Positions 1 through 9,953 are shown, counted from the stretch's first letter. The stretch is DNA of 46,655 nucleotides from Faecousia sp. (GCA_029257335.1 JARIBV010000022.1:1-46655), one strand, 5' to 3'. Notes: generated by a model from the sequence alone, not told the origin. Numbers and translations: made by a program.

Positions 1-2935
1 CCACATCGCCGGGCTTCAGGTTCTTCACGGTCATGGTGGTGTAGATCTGATTGCCGTTGGAAGAGCTGTTGGAACCATCGTGAGAGTACTTCTCAAAGGT
101 TACATCCTTGGCAGCAGCAGTCTTTTCGGCTTTCTCAGACTCAAAAGAAGCCATCAGCTTGGTGCTTTCTTCCGCAGCAAAAGAAGTGGTGGTGTAGTAG
201 ACCACACCAGCTTCCGCCGTACCGAAGTCCAGATTGTCAATGGTCACGGTCTTCCCTGTTGCTTTTGCCTCAGCAAGCATCTCATAACCCTTGGCATTTT
301 TGGTATATACCTTTACTGTCTGTCCGGGAGAAACATGATCTAGAGTAAAGCTGTCCTTTGCTCCGGCTCTGTTGGTTGCGGTGGCAAACTGCATACCCGT
401 AGGACGGGTCATAGGGAACTCATCGGTCTCAAACATCTGCCATTCATAAATATTGACAGCACTCCAGGAGGAGGGGCCGATTTTATCAATGCGGAGCTTC
501 CACTCACGGGCAGTGATGGGCTTTTCCAGACGCACATCGGTAACCGCATCGGTATTGCCGGAAATCTTCTTGGCTTCTACCCACTTGCCCTCTGCATTTT
601 TATACTCCAGAGCAAAGGTGTCCGTGTTCAGATCCTTGTTTTCACCGCCGGCTTCCGCATGTTCTACACGCCAGCGCTTAATGGTCTTTTCTGCGCCCAG
701 GTCAATGGAGAACCAGTCTCCGGCACCGGGTGCCCACCACTTAGAGCCATTGCCGGAAGTTCCGTCCAGAGCCTTGTCGCACTCAGCGCCTTCGCCCTGA
801 TCGCTGTACTTTGTTACAGTTGCGCCACGGCACACATTGTCAAACTGGGTATAGACAACCTTATCGGTATCTCCGTCCCCATAGGCCCAATGGATTTCCA
901 GCGTGGTGCCCTTGCCCCGAACACCATTGCGGTTTACAGGCACAACCTCCAGGGTCACATTGGTTTCGCCCTCATTGCGCACCAGGGCAGGGATATAGTA
1001 AGCAGTATTGGGGGTCTCCATGATGATGGTCTTCTTATCCCCGGAAACCTTATAGATCTCATAGGAAGAAGCACCGGTAACCGCATTCCAGAAGATTCTG
1101 GCTTCCGCAGTGTATGCATCGGTGTAGATCAATTCGTCCAAAATCACGGCAGCAGGGCCATTGAGCTCGGGGCGCTTCTTTTCCGTCAGAGTCAGACGGC
1201 CCAGGTTCACCTGGTAATTGTCCACATTCTCAGCAGATTCGATTTTGAGGCCGATGGCATACAGGGTCTTTCCGGCAGCCTTGGACAGGTCCACGCTGGT
1301 GGTCGTCCACTGGCCATTGCCGGCGGTGAGGTCATATACGACCTTCTCGCAATTCTCGTAGCTGTTGGTATTTTCATCGCCATAGTAGGCAACCAGCTTC
1401 ATTTTGCCCTGGTCTCCCTTATAGGTGAGGCCCAGCTTCATATCTTTTCCTACAGGCACCTTGGTGCTGTAGAGCATGATGTCGTTTGCCTGATTGGCAG
1501 TCAGTTTGCCGGAGAACTTGATGGAGCTGCCGCCATTCCAGGCGTCATTGAAATCATAACCACCAGTCAGCTTCTCCCCCTGGGAGTCAATGATCCAGGT
1601 CCAGGTGGGCAGAACATCCTGATTGGACTGATAGCTCCACTGTGTATCCTTGGACTTCACACCATCCACAAAAAAGCTTTTGCCGTGGCCGGTGTTAAAA
1701 TCAGTGACAAAAGGAGCAGAAGTCACAGGGGTCTTGTCTGCAAAGAAGCGGGACATACCGGCCCAGGTCTGTACGGAAGGATTGCCGACATCCACGGAGG
1801 TATCTCTGGGGTCTCCCTTGGCGTTGACATAGTAGGCCTGCTCAGTCTCGTGGAAATTCTCTCCATCCTTCGCCAGCGTCATGGTCTGGTTTGCATAGTA
1901 CAAAGCCAGAGACAGGCGGGTAACACCATCTTCATCCACCAGCAGGTGGTCTCTCAGACGGTCGCCATAGACATTGGCCTGCACATTGAAGCCTGCAAAG
2001 GCATCGAACTGGCTTCTGCCAATGGATTTCATGGTATTGATCGTGGTGTCCACGTGACTTTCACCCCAGTTGTAGTTCATAAAGAACTCATCAATGGCCT
2101 GTGTCCCGTCGGCAGAGGGTGTCATAAACTGTTTATTGCTGTCATTGACTGCATCCTGATAATTGACTTTACCAGTAGGCAGCATGGAGTCGTACCAGCT
2201 GATGAGCATGTCGGGACGCTTCTTGTGCATATAGCGCATCATCTCGTCAATGAGCTCACCCTCGTTGGGGCCGCAGCCGGAAGACTCCTGATTGAAGAAG
2301 TAGCCGTCAAAGCCGTAGTAGTCCATGACCTGGATCAGCTTGTCCGCCACAGGGAAGGAGCCGTCTTCGGCCTTCTGCACAAACTTCTGAACCTGCTCTA
2401 CATAACCTTTGCCACTGCCCCAAGGGAACCCCAGAGTCGCCACCACAGGAACACCATTGGTATGAGCAGCGTCAGTAAATTCGCCGGTGGGGCAGACCAC
2501 CAGGCCTTCCTGAGAACCGGACCAGTACACAAAAGAATCCGTATACTGCCAGTAGTTAAAGGCATAGGTAAAGAAATCGTCACTTCCCTGTGCATTGGTA
2601 TTATCATGGTTTGTGTTTGCCATGGAGCAGAGCATCAGCTTTGCCTCGGGATTGGCCATGGGATTCACCACAAAGCCACCAATCCGATCCTTGAGCTTGA
2701 TGCTGGCACGGCTGTACATGGCATCGGGGTCCGATTCAGGGGTCCACTCCAGAAGAGTGTCCACATTAAAGGACGGGCCGATGGGCATAAGAGACTCACG
2801 GGCTGCATAAGCCTCGTTCATCTCAGCAGTGCCGTCATCCCCTTTGGCAGCGAACGCAGTTGCAGGCATAACGCCCAAAACCAGGATCACAGCCAGCACA
2901 GCGGCAATTACTCGATGGGTTCTTGCTGTTTGCAT
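1..2935 (-). CDS. Secreted GH85 endo-beta-N-acetylglucosaminidase, C-terminus cut by window edge
   Basis: This enzyme family cleaves the chitobiose core of N-glycans, releasing glycans from glycoproteins outside the cell. The 978 visible residues begin with a signal peptide (MQTARTHR, a hydrophobic stretch, then AFAA). The GH85 barrel follows, with the catalytic motif DGYFFNQES, in which N215 and E217 match the Asn/Glu pair of the family. Roughly residues 450-560 look like a galactose-binding beta-sandwich, followed by an Fn3-like segment. About 688-835 resembles an F5/8 type C (discoidin) carbohydrate-binding module. The frame is still open at base 1, so the C-terminus, perhaps with a wall anchor, is missing. 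The ATG at 2935 has GGAGG 8 nt upstream. It is a single gene with its own promoter. Family assignment is firm; the exact glycan substrate is not visible. Confidence 0.9.
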   Translation of the reverse strand, partial: MQTARTHRVIAAVLAVILVLGVMPATAFAAKGDDGTAEMNEAYAARESLMPIGPSFNVDTLLEWTPESDPDAMYSRASIKLKDRIGGFVVNPMANPEAKLMLCSMANTNHDNTNAQGSDDFFTYAFNYWQYTDSFVYWSGSQEGLVVCPTGEFTDAAHTNGVPVVATLGFPWGSGKGYVEQVQKFVQKAEDGSFPVADKLIQVMDYYGFDGYFFNQESSGCGPNEGELIDEMMRYMHKKRPDMLISWYDSMLPTGKVNYQDAVNDSNKQFMTPSADGTQAIDEFFMNYNWGESHVDTTINTMKSIGRSQFDAFAGFNVQANVYGDRLRDHLLVDEDGVTRLSLALYYANQTMTLAKDGENFHETEQAYYVNAKGDPRDTSVDVGNPSVQTWAGMSRFFADKTPVTSAPFVTDFNTGHGKSFFVDGVKSKDTQWSYQSNQDVLPTWTWIIDSQGEKLTGGYDFNDAWNGGSSIKFSGKLTANQANDIMLYSTKVPVGKDMKLGLTYKGDQGKMKLVAYYGDENTNSYENCEKVVYDLTAGNGQWTTTSVDLSKAAGKTLYAIGLKIESAENVDNYQVNLGRLTLTEKKRPELNGPAAVILDELIYTDAYTAEARIFWNAVTGASSYEIYKVSGDKKTIIMETPNTAYYIPALVRNEGETNVTLEVVPVNRNGVRGKGTTLEIHWAYGDGDTDKVVYTQFDNVCRGATVTKYSDQGEGAECDKALDGTSGNGSKWWAPGAGDWFSIDLGAEKTIKRWRVEHAEAGGENKDLNTDTFALEYKNAEGKWVEAKKISGNTDAVTDVRLEKPITAREWKLRIDKIGPSSWSAVNIYEWQMFETDEFPMTRPTGMQFATATNRAGAKDSFTLDHVSPGQTVKVYTKNAKGYEMLAEAKATGKTVTIDNLDFGTAEAGVVYYTTTSFAAEESTKLMASFESEKAEKTAAAKDVTFEKYSHDGSNSSSNGNQIYTTMTVKNLKPGDV

Positions 2936-3065
2936 GGAATATACCTCCTATTTTAAGCTCCGCTTCCTTGCTGAAAGCAGACAACTGGTAATTGTGCAAA
3001 ATGGCACCTGATTCGTCAAAACAAACAACAATTCGCACAACCATCCACATTAAGTTCCGTTATTC

Positions 3066-3085
3066 TACCAAAGTCAGATTTGGTA
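3066..3085. promoter_or_regulatory. Inverted repeat in GH85 leader, possible operator
   Basis: This is a perfect inverted repeat TACCAAA-N6-TTTGGTA. It lies about 35-55 nt downstream of the predicted GH85 start site, in the untranslated leader. A further TACCAAA copy occurs at 3131-3137, overlapping the -10 region. The arrangement fits a repressor operator for a sugar-responsive gene, but no regulator is encoded nearby and the protein that would bind is unknown. Confidence 0.4.
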
Positions 3086-3126
3086 AAAAAGTAGCAAAAC
3101 GATAGACTGTAGTCGATTTTGGATAA

Positions 3127-3136
3127 ATTATACCAA
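3127..3136 (-). promoter_or_regulatory. Extended -10 promoter for GH85 gene
   Basis: On the minus strand the sequence reads TTGGTATAAT, a consensus -10 with an extended TG element. No good -35 is visible 17 nt upstream. The predicted start near 3120 would give a leader of about 185 nt. The rest of the 374-nt gap (2936-3309) holds the inverted repeat, the promoter of the rightward gene and their ribosome binding sites; no further gene was seen. Confidence 0.5.
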
Positions 3137-3173
3137 AAATTTTCATTCTCTCCCCAGGGAAAACGGTTTGTAC

Positions 3174-3202
3174 TTGCTGCAAAAGCGCAAATGTGGTATG
3201 AT
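3174..3202 (+). promoter_or_regulatory. Promoter for CYTH-exonuclease pair
   Basis: TTGCTG (3174-3179) and TATGAT (3197-3202) are separated by 17 nt. This places a start near 3209, about 100 nt before the CYTH start codon. The -35 box is only a partial match. Confidence 0.5.
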
Positions 3203-3309
3203 ACTTAAACAGGAAAACTTTTTCCTTCCCCCGGCACAAAGCAAACAAAGATACGCTCATTTAATATCCAATGACAGCAAAGCAGTAAGTACACACTAAG
3301 GAGCAATCA

Positions 3310-3906
3310 ATGGCACAAGAAATTGAACTGAAATACGGACTGGAAGATGGTGCGCAGTTTGCTGACCTCTTGGCAGGCCTGCGGCGTGCTTATCCTGGCA
3401 ACTGGCAGGAAATCTCCATGCGTACCTATTATTATGATACCCCTGACAACGCCCTGTCAGCCAGGCACTGGACCTTACGGATGCGGCTGGAAAACGACAC
3501 GGCAGTTCTCACCCTGAAAACCCCCGACAAAGGACTGTCCAGAGGGGAATGGGAAATTCCCGAAGGGCAGATTCCCAATGACCTTCCTCAGCTGGTAGAC
3601 GCAGGGGCTCCCGCAGCACTTTTGGACATGAAACCGCTGCGGATTCTGTGCGGAGCCCGCTTTCTGCGGCATTGCCGTATGGTCGAGATCCCCGGCGGAC
3701 AAGTAGAACTGGCCCTGGATCATGGCATTTTGCTGGGAGGCACCAAGGAGCTTCCATTCTGGGAACTGGAAGCGGAGCTGAAGCAGGGCGATTCTCAGGC
3801 CCTCATTACATGGTGCCGGGAATTGGCAGCAAGCTGGAATCTTCAGGAAGAGCCCAGAAGTAAATTTGTCCGGGCAAGCCAACTTGCCGGAGGTACCTAT
3901 GACTGA
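3310..3906 (+). CDS. CYTH domain protein (triphosphate tunnel metalloenzyme)
   Basis: This is a 198-residue protein of the CYTH/ThTPase superfamily, whose bacterial members mostly hydrolyse inorganic tripolyphosphate or related triphosphates inside a beta-tunnel. The signature ExExK is at the N-terminus (E4, E6, K8 in EIELKY). Further acidic and basic tunnel residues follow, including RMRLEN, TLKTP and ELEAEL. Its length is typical for a single CYTH domain without a CHAD partner. The ATG at 3310 is preceded by AAGGAG with 6 nt spacing. Its end overlaps the start of the next gene by 8 nt, so the two are translationally coupled. The exact substrate cannot be read from the sequence; adenylate cyclase activity, known in one CYTH branch, is less likely. 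Confidence 0.85.
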   Translation: MAQEIELKYGLEDGAQFADLLAGLRRAYPGNWQEISMRTYYYDTPDNALSARHWTLRMRLENDTAVLTLKTPDKGLSRGEWEIPEGQIPNDLPQLVDAGAPAALLDMKPLRILCGARFLRHCRMVEIPGGQVELALDHGILLGGTKELPFWELEAELKQGDSQALITWCRELAASWNLQEEPRSKFVRASQLAGGTYD

Positions 3907-4594
3907 ACTGGGACAATTATTTACAAAATACCGCCGCCTTGTGGTATTTGACACAGAAACCACCGGATTAAATCCAAAAAATGATGAAATCATTGAGTTT
4001 GCCGCCGCTGTATTGGAGCAGCAGGACGGTACCGTCCGTTGTACCCGGGAGTATGATGTTCTGGTACAACTCCCGCAGGGCAGAACCATCCCTCCTAAAA
4101 TTGTAGAGCTTACAGGCATCACCGATCAGGCTTTGCAGGAAACAGGCATTGCCCGGCAGACCCTGTGCCGAGACCTGGAGGAGATCCTGGGAGGTCCTGA
4201 CACCTTATTGATCGCCTACAATGCGCATTTTGATCTGTGTTTCCTTTTCTATACCTTAGCAAAATACGGCAATGTCCATATTCTGCGCGGTAAGGACAAG
4301 CTGGACCTTCTGACGGTATACCGGGACCGCCGGCCTTATCCCCATCGGCTGGCCTCTGCCATCACTGCCTATGGGCTGGAAGGACAGGTACAAAACAGCC
4401 ACCGGGCCATTGATGATGTGCTGGCGACGGTGCAGGTTATGCTTGCCATAGGAAAAGAGCGGGCAGATTTAGAACGGTACATCAATCTTTTTGGCTATAA
4501 CGCTAAATATGGTCTGGAGGGTAAGCCCATTTCCTCCGTAACCTATCGGCCGCAGGGCTACCAGCCTGCCGGCCCGATTTATGAGTTAATATGA
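3899..4594 (+). CDS. DEDDh 3'-5' exonuclease, DnaQ/epsilon-like
   Basis: This 231-residue protein is a member of the DnaQ-like 3'-5' exonuclease family, which uses two metal ions to degrade DNA or RNA ends. All motifs are present: ExoI FDTETTG (D18, E20), ExoII NAHFD (D112) and ExoIII SHRAIDD (H168, D173), which makes it a DEDDh enzyme. An upstream ATG at 3866 is in frame, but the ATG at 3899 is preferred because GGAGG lies just before it and the overlap with the CYTH stop gives coupling. It has no polymerase or helicase domain, so it is either a stand-alone proofreading-like subunit or a repair or RNA exonuclease. The pairing with a CYTH enzyme has no clear functional explanation. A strong terminator follows directly. 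Confidence 0.85.
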   Translation: MTELGQLFTKYRRLVVFDTETTGLNPKNDEIIEFAAAVLEQQDGTVRCTREYDVLVQLPQGRTIPPKIVELTGITDQALQETGIARQTLCRDLEEILGGPDTLLIAYNAHFDLCFLFYTLAKYGNVHILRGKDKLDLLTVYRDRRPYPHRLASAITAYGLEGQVQNSHRAIDDVLATVQVMLAIGKERADLERYINLFGYNAKYGLEGKPISSVTYRPQGYQPAGPIYELI

Positions 4595-4604
4595 CATTGT
4601 TGAT

Positions 4605-4643
4605 AAAGGAGCCTCTTCCCAACCAGGCAAGAGGCTCCTTTTT
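4605..4643 (+). terminator. Rho-independent terminator after exonuclease gene
   Basis: AAAGGAGCCTCTT pairs perfectly with AAGAGGCTCCTTT across an 11-nt loop, and the 3' arm runs into a T-tract. It ends the CYTH-exonuclease unit before the pyk promoter. Confidence 0.9.
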
Positions 4644-4693
4644 GTACAAAAATGAGGCTCGATTTCAAGTAATTTTCCACAAATTTCTCAGGT

Positions 4694-4721
4694 TTGCAAA
4701 ATGTCAATTCTGTGATATGAT
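4694..4721 (+). promoter_or_regulatory. pyk promoter
   Basis: TTGCAA (4694-4699), a 16-nt spacer and TATGAT (4716-4721) preceded by TGTGA, giving an extended -10 (TGA-TATGAT). The predicted start is near 4728, so the leader is about 30 nt and carries GGAGGA at 4745-4750. Confidence 0.65.
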
Positions 4722-4758
4722 GTAAATAGAAATCGTGGTTTTATGGAGGAAATGTCAT

Positions 4759-6171
<1,413 letters not shown>

Positions 6172-6179
6172 TCTTTGTG

Positions 6180-6203
6180 GGGGGCTGCCGACAGGCGGCC
6201 CCC
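6180..6203 (+). terminator. Strong GC hairpin after pyk, no T-tract
   Basis: GGGGGCTGCC and GGCGGCCCCC form a 10-bp stem with one G-U pair and a GACA tetraloop, 9 nt after the pyk stop. No T-run follows, so it may be a weak terminator, a pause site or a 3'-end stabiliser that lets some transcription reach the HAD gene. Confidence 0.45.
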
Positions 6204-6243
6204 TGTGTGGTTATTACTGCCGACAATCTAACAAGGAGGTTCT

Positions 6244-7110
6244 ATGGCTGACTTTTCTCATGTCCTTATGACCGCGGATTTTGACCGCACGCTCACCGAC
6301 ACCCATGGCATAGTCCCTCAAGCCAATGTTGACGCAATTCTCCGGTTCATAGAGCAGGGCGGCGCATTTACCATTAACACGGGCCGCAGTCTGCCCATGC
6401 TTCAGTCCAGACTACCGGAAGTTCCGGTGAATGCCCCTCTGCTTCTGTATAACGGCGCCATGGCCTATGACGCAGGCCGTCAGGAAATCCTCTTTGCCGA
6501 TCTGCTGGGTCTGGAACCCACCCAGATCCTTCCCGCCCTGCGCCGCCAATTTCCTCAGCTTCTGATCGAGGTCCAGGGAATGGAAGCCCATTATATTTTC
6601 CAGCCCGCTCCTCAATGGCATTCCTTCGGTGTGGAAAACCACCGTCCCGGCTTTGAGATTTCTTATGACGCCGTACCGGACCCCTTCCTGAAAATTGCCA
6701 TTTTCGGTGCTTTTGAGGACAACACTGTGGAGCAATTTTACAGGACCGACCCAGAGCAGGAAGTCGTGTTTGTTCAGGCTCAGAAATGGATTCAGGACCA
6801 TTACGGTCATATCCTCCATGTGGATCGCGGCGCTCCCCGGATTTTGGATGTCCAGCGCAAAGGCGCCACGAAAGGCAGTGCCGCCCGGCGTCTGGCCCGG
6901 ATGATGGGCAGGACCCATTTGGTCTGTATAGGAGACGGCACAAATGATCTCAGCATGCTCCTGGAAGGCGATGAAAGCTACATCCCTACAGATGCAGATT
7001 CCAGCCTCCTGGGCCATTTTCCCGCTCTGTGTCCCTGCGGGCAAGGCATTGTCGCCGCAGTCGTTGCACAGCTGGAAGAATCGTCCCGGTCAACCCATTG
7101 TAATCTATAA
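6244..7110 (+). CDS. Cof-type HAD-IIB sugar-phosphate phosphatase
   Basis: This is a 288-residue HAD-superfamily hydrolase of the Cof/YbiV type, which usually dephosphorylates sugar phosphates or small cofactors in the cytoplasm. Motif I is TADFDRTLTD (nucleophile D12, acid D14), motif II TGR, motif III the Lys of KGATKG, and motif IV GDGTNDLSML. The C2B cap lies between motifs II and III. The ATG at 6244 has AAGGAGG 5 nt upstream. It lies 72 nt after pyk with only a T-less hairpin between, so it may be partly co-transcribed with pyk. The substrate is unknown. The stop codon lies inside the first arm of the long hairpin that follows. Confidence 0.88.
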   Translation: MADFSHVLMTADFDRTLTDTHGIVPQANVDAILRFIEQGGAFTINTGRSLPMLQSRLPEVPVNAPLLLYNGAMAYDAGRQEILFADLLGLEPTQILPALRRQFPQLLIEVQGMEAHYIFQPAPQWHSFGVENHRPGFEISYDAVPDPFLKIAIFGAFEDNTVEQFYRTDPEQEVVFVQAQKWIQDHYGHILHVDRGAPRILDVQRKGATKGSAARRLARMMGRTHLVCIGDGTNDLSMLLEGDESYIPTDADSSLLGHFPALCPCGQGIVAAVVAQLEESSRSTHCNL

Positions 7111-7162
7111 ACAGAACACGGGCAGCGTTCCCACAGCAGGGAACGCTGCCCGTGTTCTGTTT
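7109..7162. terminator. 24-bp perfect hairpin between convergent genes
   Basis: The arm at 7109-7132 is perfectly complementary to 7139-7162, with a 6-nt loop (acagca). It begins within the TAA stop of the HAD gene and separates it from the convergent nad operon, so it is likely a bidirectional terminator. It lacks a clean T-run on either side apart from the TTT at the stem ends. The rest of the gap to 7251 shows nothing else. Confidence 0.75.
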
Positions 7163-7251
7163 GAAATTGCCTGCCCCCTCTTTTTCAGCAGACCTGTATC
7201 CTGTGGTTTTTCGGTTATACAAAGTGCGTTTCGTTTGGAAAACAAGTGCCC

Positions 7252-7806
7252 TCATTGTTCTTCCAGTTCCAATGGTTCGTACTCCTGCAAAGGCGCCAAA
7301 AACCCCTCGGCCCGGAGCGCTTCTTCAATGAGATTCAGTGTCTCCGGCGTTTGCGCACTTACGGTATGATAGTGGTATCCGGCTGTCACATTTTTAAGCA
7401 GACTGGACTTTCCGGCTCCGATCTCATCGAGAAACTTTTTCACCTGAAGCCGTGACCTGATCCCCATTTCTGCCCGGACTTTCCCATAGACCTTGTGATA
7501 AATAAACACATCTTCCGCCACACCGCCGGCATCCACAATCAGATTCAATTCCGTCTCCACATCCTCATCTGTGTGCTGTACCTTAAACACCCGGCTGCAT
7601 ACTCGGGATTTTTCCAGCAGATATCCATTGGCAAAGGAGGATATCTCGCATCCCGCCGCACGCAGCAGCGCCACATCATTGACGATGACCTGCCGGGTCA
7701 CCCCTAATGCAGATGCCAGCTTTGAGGCGCTGACGGGGGTTTCCAATTCGGAAAGCAGCCGGCGCATTTTCGTTCGTCTTTCTTCCGCGTTCATTTTTTC
7801 TTTCAT
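7252..7806 (-). CDS. niaR: NiaR-type niacin-responsive repressor (HTH_11 plus 3H domain)
   Basis: This 184-residue transcription factor represses NAD biosynthesis genes when niacin is plentiful; in its family the 3H domain binds nicotinic acid and a metal. The N-terminal winged helix (KLASALGVTRQVIVNDVALLR) is followed by the 3H domain with its conserved His residues in VQHTDED, FIYHKVYG and GYHYHTVSAQ. The ATG at 7806 is chosen because AAGGA lies 6 nt upstream; another ATG at 7812 sits directly against that site. It follows nadC after 9 nt and is the last gene of the nadABC operon, so it should repress its own transcription unit. Confidence 0.88.
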   Translation of the reverse strand: MKEKMNAEERRTKMRRLLSELETPVSASKLASALGVTRQVIVNDVALLRAAGCEISSFANGYLLEKSRVCSRVFKVQHTDEDVETELNLIVDAGGVAEDVFIYHKVYGKVRAEMGIRSRLQVKKFLDEIGAGKSSLLKNVTAGYHYHTVSAQTPETLNLIEEALRAEGFLAPLQEYEPLELEEQ

Positions 7807-7815
7807 AAGCATTCC

Positions 7816-8670
7816 TTAAACGGCGTGGAGATTTTTCAGGGAAAGGTCCAGAATCGGGGCGGAGTGGGTCAATGCACCGCTGGAAATATAGTCCACCCCC
7901 AAGTCGCACAGCGCCCTGATATTCTCCCCGGTGACATTGCCGGAAACTTCAATTTCCGCTCGGCCATCAATATAGGCAACCGCCTCTGCCATCTGGTCAT
8001 GATTCATATTGTCCAGCATGATGATGTCTGCTCCTGCTTCCACCGCAGCTTTCACCATGTCCATGGTTTCTACCTCTACTTCAATTTTCCGCACAAAGGG
8101 AGCATAAGCCTTTGCCATCTCAATGGCCTGCCTGACTCCGCCGGCAGCACCAATGTGGTTATCTTTCAGCAGCACCCCATCAGAAAGGTTGTACCGATGA
8201 TTTTTGCCGCCGCCCACACGCACCGCATATTTCTCAAAAATACGGTTATTGGGTGTGGTTTTCCGGGTATCCAGAAGGGTGGTCCCGCTGCCTTCCAGCA
8301 AATTTACAACCCTGCGGGTATAGGTGGCAACGCCGCACATTCTCTGCAAATAATTCAGTGCTGTACGCTCACCGGACAGGAGAACCCGAATATCTCCCCG
8401 GACCTCCGCAATTTTTTGCCCGGCCTGAATTTCTTCTCCGTCTTGTGCAAAGCACCGAATCTGTGTTGTCTCGTCCAGAAGCTGAAACACCCGGAAAAAC
8501 ACCTGCATTCCGCACAGCACACCTGTTTCCTTGCAGATCAGATCCACCCGGCCCATTGTCCTGCCGGGCATGACACTATTGGTGGTCACATCCTCGCTGG
8601 TGATGTCCTCATTCAGTGCAGACAGAAGGAGGGGGTCCACCTTGAGCTTTAATGTAGCACGATCAAACAT
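7816..8670 (-). CDS. nadC: Nicotinate-nucleotide pyrophosphorylase (quinolinate PRTase)
   Basis: This is the third step of de novo NAD synthesis: quinolinate plus PRPP gives nicotinate mononucleotide, CO2 and pyrophosphate. The 284-residue product has the usual N-terminal alpha/beta domain (LNEDITSEDVTTN) and the barrel with LDTRKTTPNNR, VGGGKNHRYNLSDGVLLKDNH, and the C-terminal EVSGNV and SSGALTHS motifs that bind phosphate. The chosen ATG at 8670 has GGGAG upstream and overlaps the nadB stop by 8 nt. It lies in the nadA-nadB-nadC-niaR operon. Confidence 0.96.
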   Translation of the reverse strand: MFDRATLKLKVDPLLLSALNEDITSEDVTTNSVMPGRTMGRVDLICKETGVLCGMQVFFRVFQLLDETTQIRCFAQDGEEIQAGQKIAEVRGDIRVLLSGERTALNYLQRMCGVATYTRRVVNLLEGSGTTLLDTRKTTPNNRIFEKYAVRVGGGKNHRYNLSDGVLLKDNHIGAAGGVRQAIEMAKAYAPFVRKIEVEVETMDMVKAAVEAGADIIMLDNMNHDQMAEAVAYIDGRAEIEVSGNVTGENIRALCDLGVDYISSGALTHSAPILDLSLKNLHAV

Positions 8671-9943
8671 ATCTTGTTCTCCCTTTGATCTGGTCCAATA
8701 CCAGTGTTTTATACGCCTGCTCCAGATTTTCCCGGTCGGCATACCGGCTCAAATCCACCGCAGGAAGAGGCAGTGCCGCAGCAGGGGTTTCGGAAATCCG
8801 GCCGGCAGCACGCCCTGCAAACACCAGACTTTCCAGCAAAGAATTGCTTGCAAGGCGATTTCTTCCGTGCACCCCGTTACAGGCAGCTTCTCCGATGACA
8901 TACAGGCGATCCGCAGAGGACCTGCTGAAGGAATCCACCTTGACGCCGCCCATGAAATAGTGCTGCGCAGGAACCACCGGTATGCATTGTCTTGTGACAT
9001 CATACCCCTTTTCGGCGCAAAATTCAACGATATTAGGAAAATGCCGGTGCAGTACCTTTGGGTCGATCATGGTTAGGTCCTCCCAGACATAGTCCGTGCC
9101 ATCTTCCTCCATCTGCTTCCAGATTGCCTGGGTCACCTGATCCCGGGGAAGAAGTTCATCCACAAAACGCTCCATGTTCTTATTATAGAGCTTTGCGCCC
9201 TCTCCTCTGACGGACTCCGAAATCAGGAAGCTGCGTTCCGAGCAGTCCTTATTATAAAAGGTGGTGGGATGGATCTGCACATAGTCCACATTCTGTAATT
9301 CGAGGCCGTGTTTGGCCGCAATGGCCACCGCATCTCCCGTTAAATGGCGGAAATTGGTAGAGTGCCGGTACAGGCCTCCCACTCCTCCTGTGGCCAGAAT
9401 GGTGTAGGCCGCCGGCACCGATACAACGGTGCCGTCTTTCAGCCGCAGCACCGCACCGCAGCAGCAGTTGTCCCTGATGATTACATCCAGAAGCGTGGTG
9501 TATTCCAGAAGTGTGATATTCTCCCGTTCCTTCACCTGCCGTAAAAGCTTTGAGGTGATCTCCTGTCCTGTGACATCCTCATGGTATAAAATCCTCTTTT
9601 TGGAGTGGGCACCCTCTCTGGTATAGGCCAGGGACCCATCTGCATTGCGACAAAAATCCACCCCATAGGAGATCAGCTGTTTAATCACATCCCGGGAAGA
9701 GCGAATCATAATGTCAACGCTTTCCGTGTTGTTCTCATAATGTCCGGCCTTCATGGTATCTTCAAAAAAGGAGTCGTAGTCCTGCTCCCCATTGAGAACG
9801 CAAATGCCGCCCTGGGCCAGATAGGAGTCACTTTCTTCCAGAGAAGCCTTGGTGATTATAGTAATTTTTTGATTCTTCGGAAGATGCAGTGCACAATACA
9901 GCCCCGCACAGCCGCTTCCTGCAATGATAATATCTGTATTCAT
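8663..9943 (-). CDS. nadB: L-aspartate oxidase
   Basis: This FAD enzyme oxidises L-aspartate to iminoaspartate, the substrate of NadA. In anaerobes fumarate or another acceptor would replace oxygen. The FAD fingerprint is AGSGCAGLYCALHL at residues 8-21. Further family motifs are SYLAQGGICV, EGAHSKKRILYHED, ILATGGVGGLY, VQIHPTTFY and the C-terminal GEAACNGVHGRNRLASNSLLE. At 426 residues it is about 110 shorter than the E. coli enzyme and appears to end soon after the capping region, so most of the C-terminal helical domain is missing, as in other clostridial NadB proteins I recall. The ATG at 9943 has GAGGAA upstream; it follows nadA by 10 nt. Confidence 0.93.
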   Translation of the reverse strand: MNTDIIIAGSGCAGLYCALHLPKNQKITIITKASLEESDSYLAQGGICVLNGEQDYDSFFEDTMKAGHYENNTESVDIMIRSSRDVIKQLISYGVDFCRNADGSLAYTREGAHSKKRILYHEDVTGQEITSKLLRQVKERENITLLEYTTLLDVIIRDNCCCGAVLRLKDGTVVSVPAAYTILATGGVGGLYRHSTNFRHLTGDAVAIAAKHGLELQNVDYVQIHPTTFYNKDCSERSFLISESVRGEGAKLYNKNMERFVDELLPRDQVTQAIWKQMEEDGTDYVWEDLTMIDPKVLHRHFPNIVEFCAEKGYDVTRQCIPVVPAQHYFMGGVKVDSFSRSSADRLYVIGEAACNGVHGRNRLASNSLLESLVFAGRAAGRISETPAAALPLPAVDLSRYADRENLEQAYKTLVLDQIKGRTRYV

Positions 9944-9953
9944 AACTTCCTCA

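Noticed and set aside
659..2956. Long open frame on the plus strand opposite the GH85 gene
   Set aside because: It is the antisense of a clear enzyme gene, has no ribosome binding site or family motifs, and arises because the C/G-ending codons avoid stops on the other strand.
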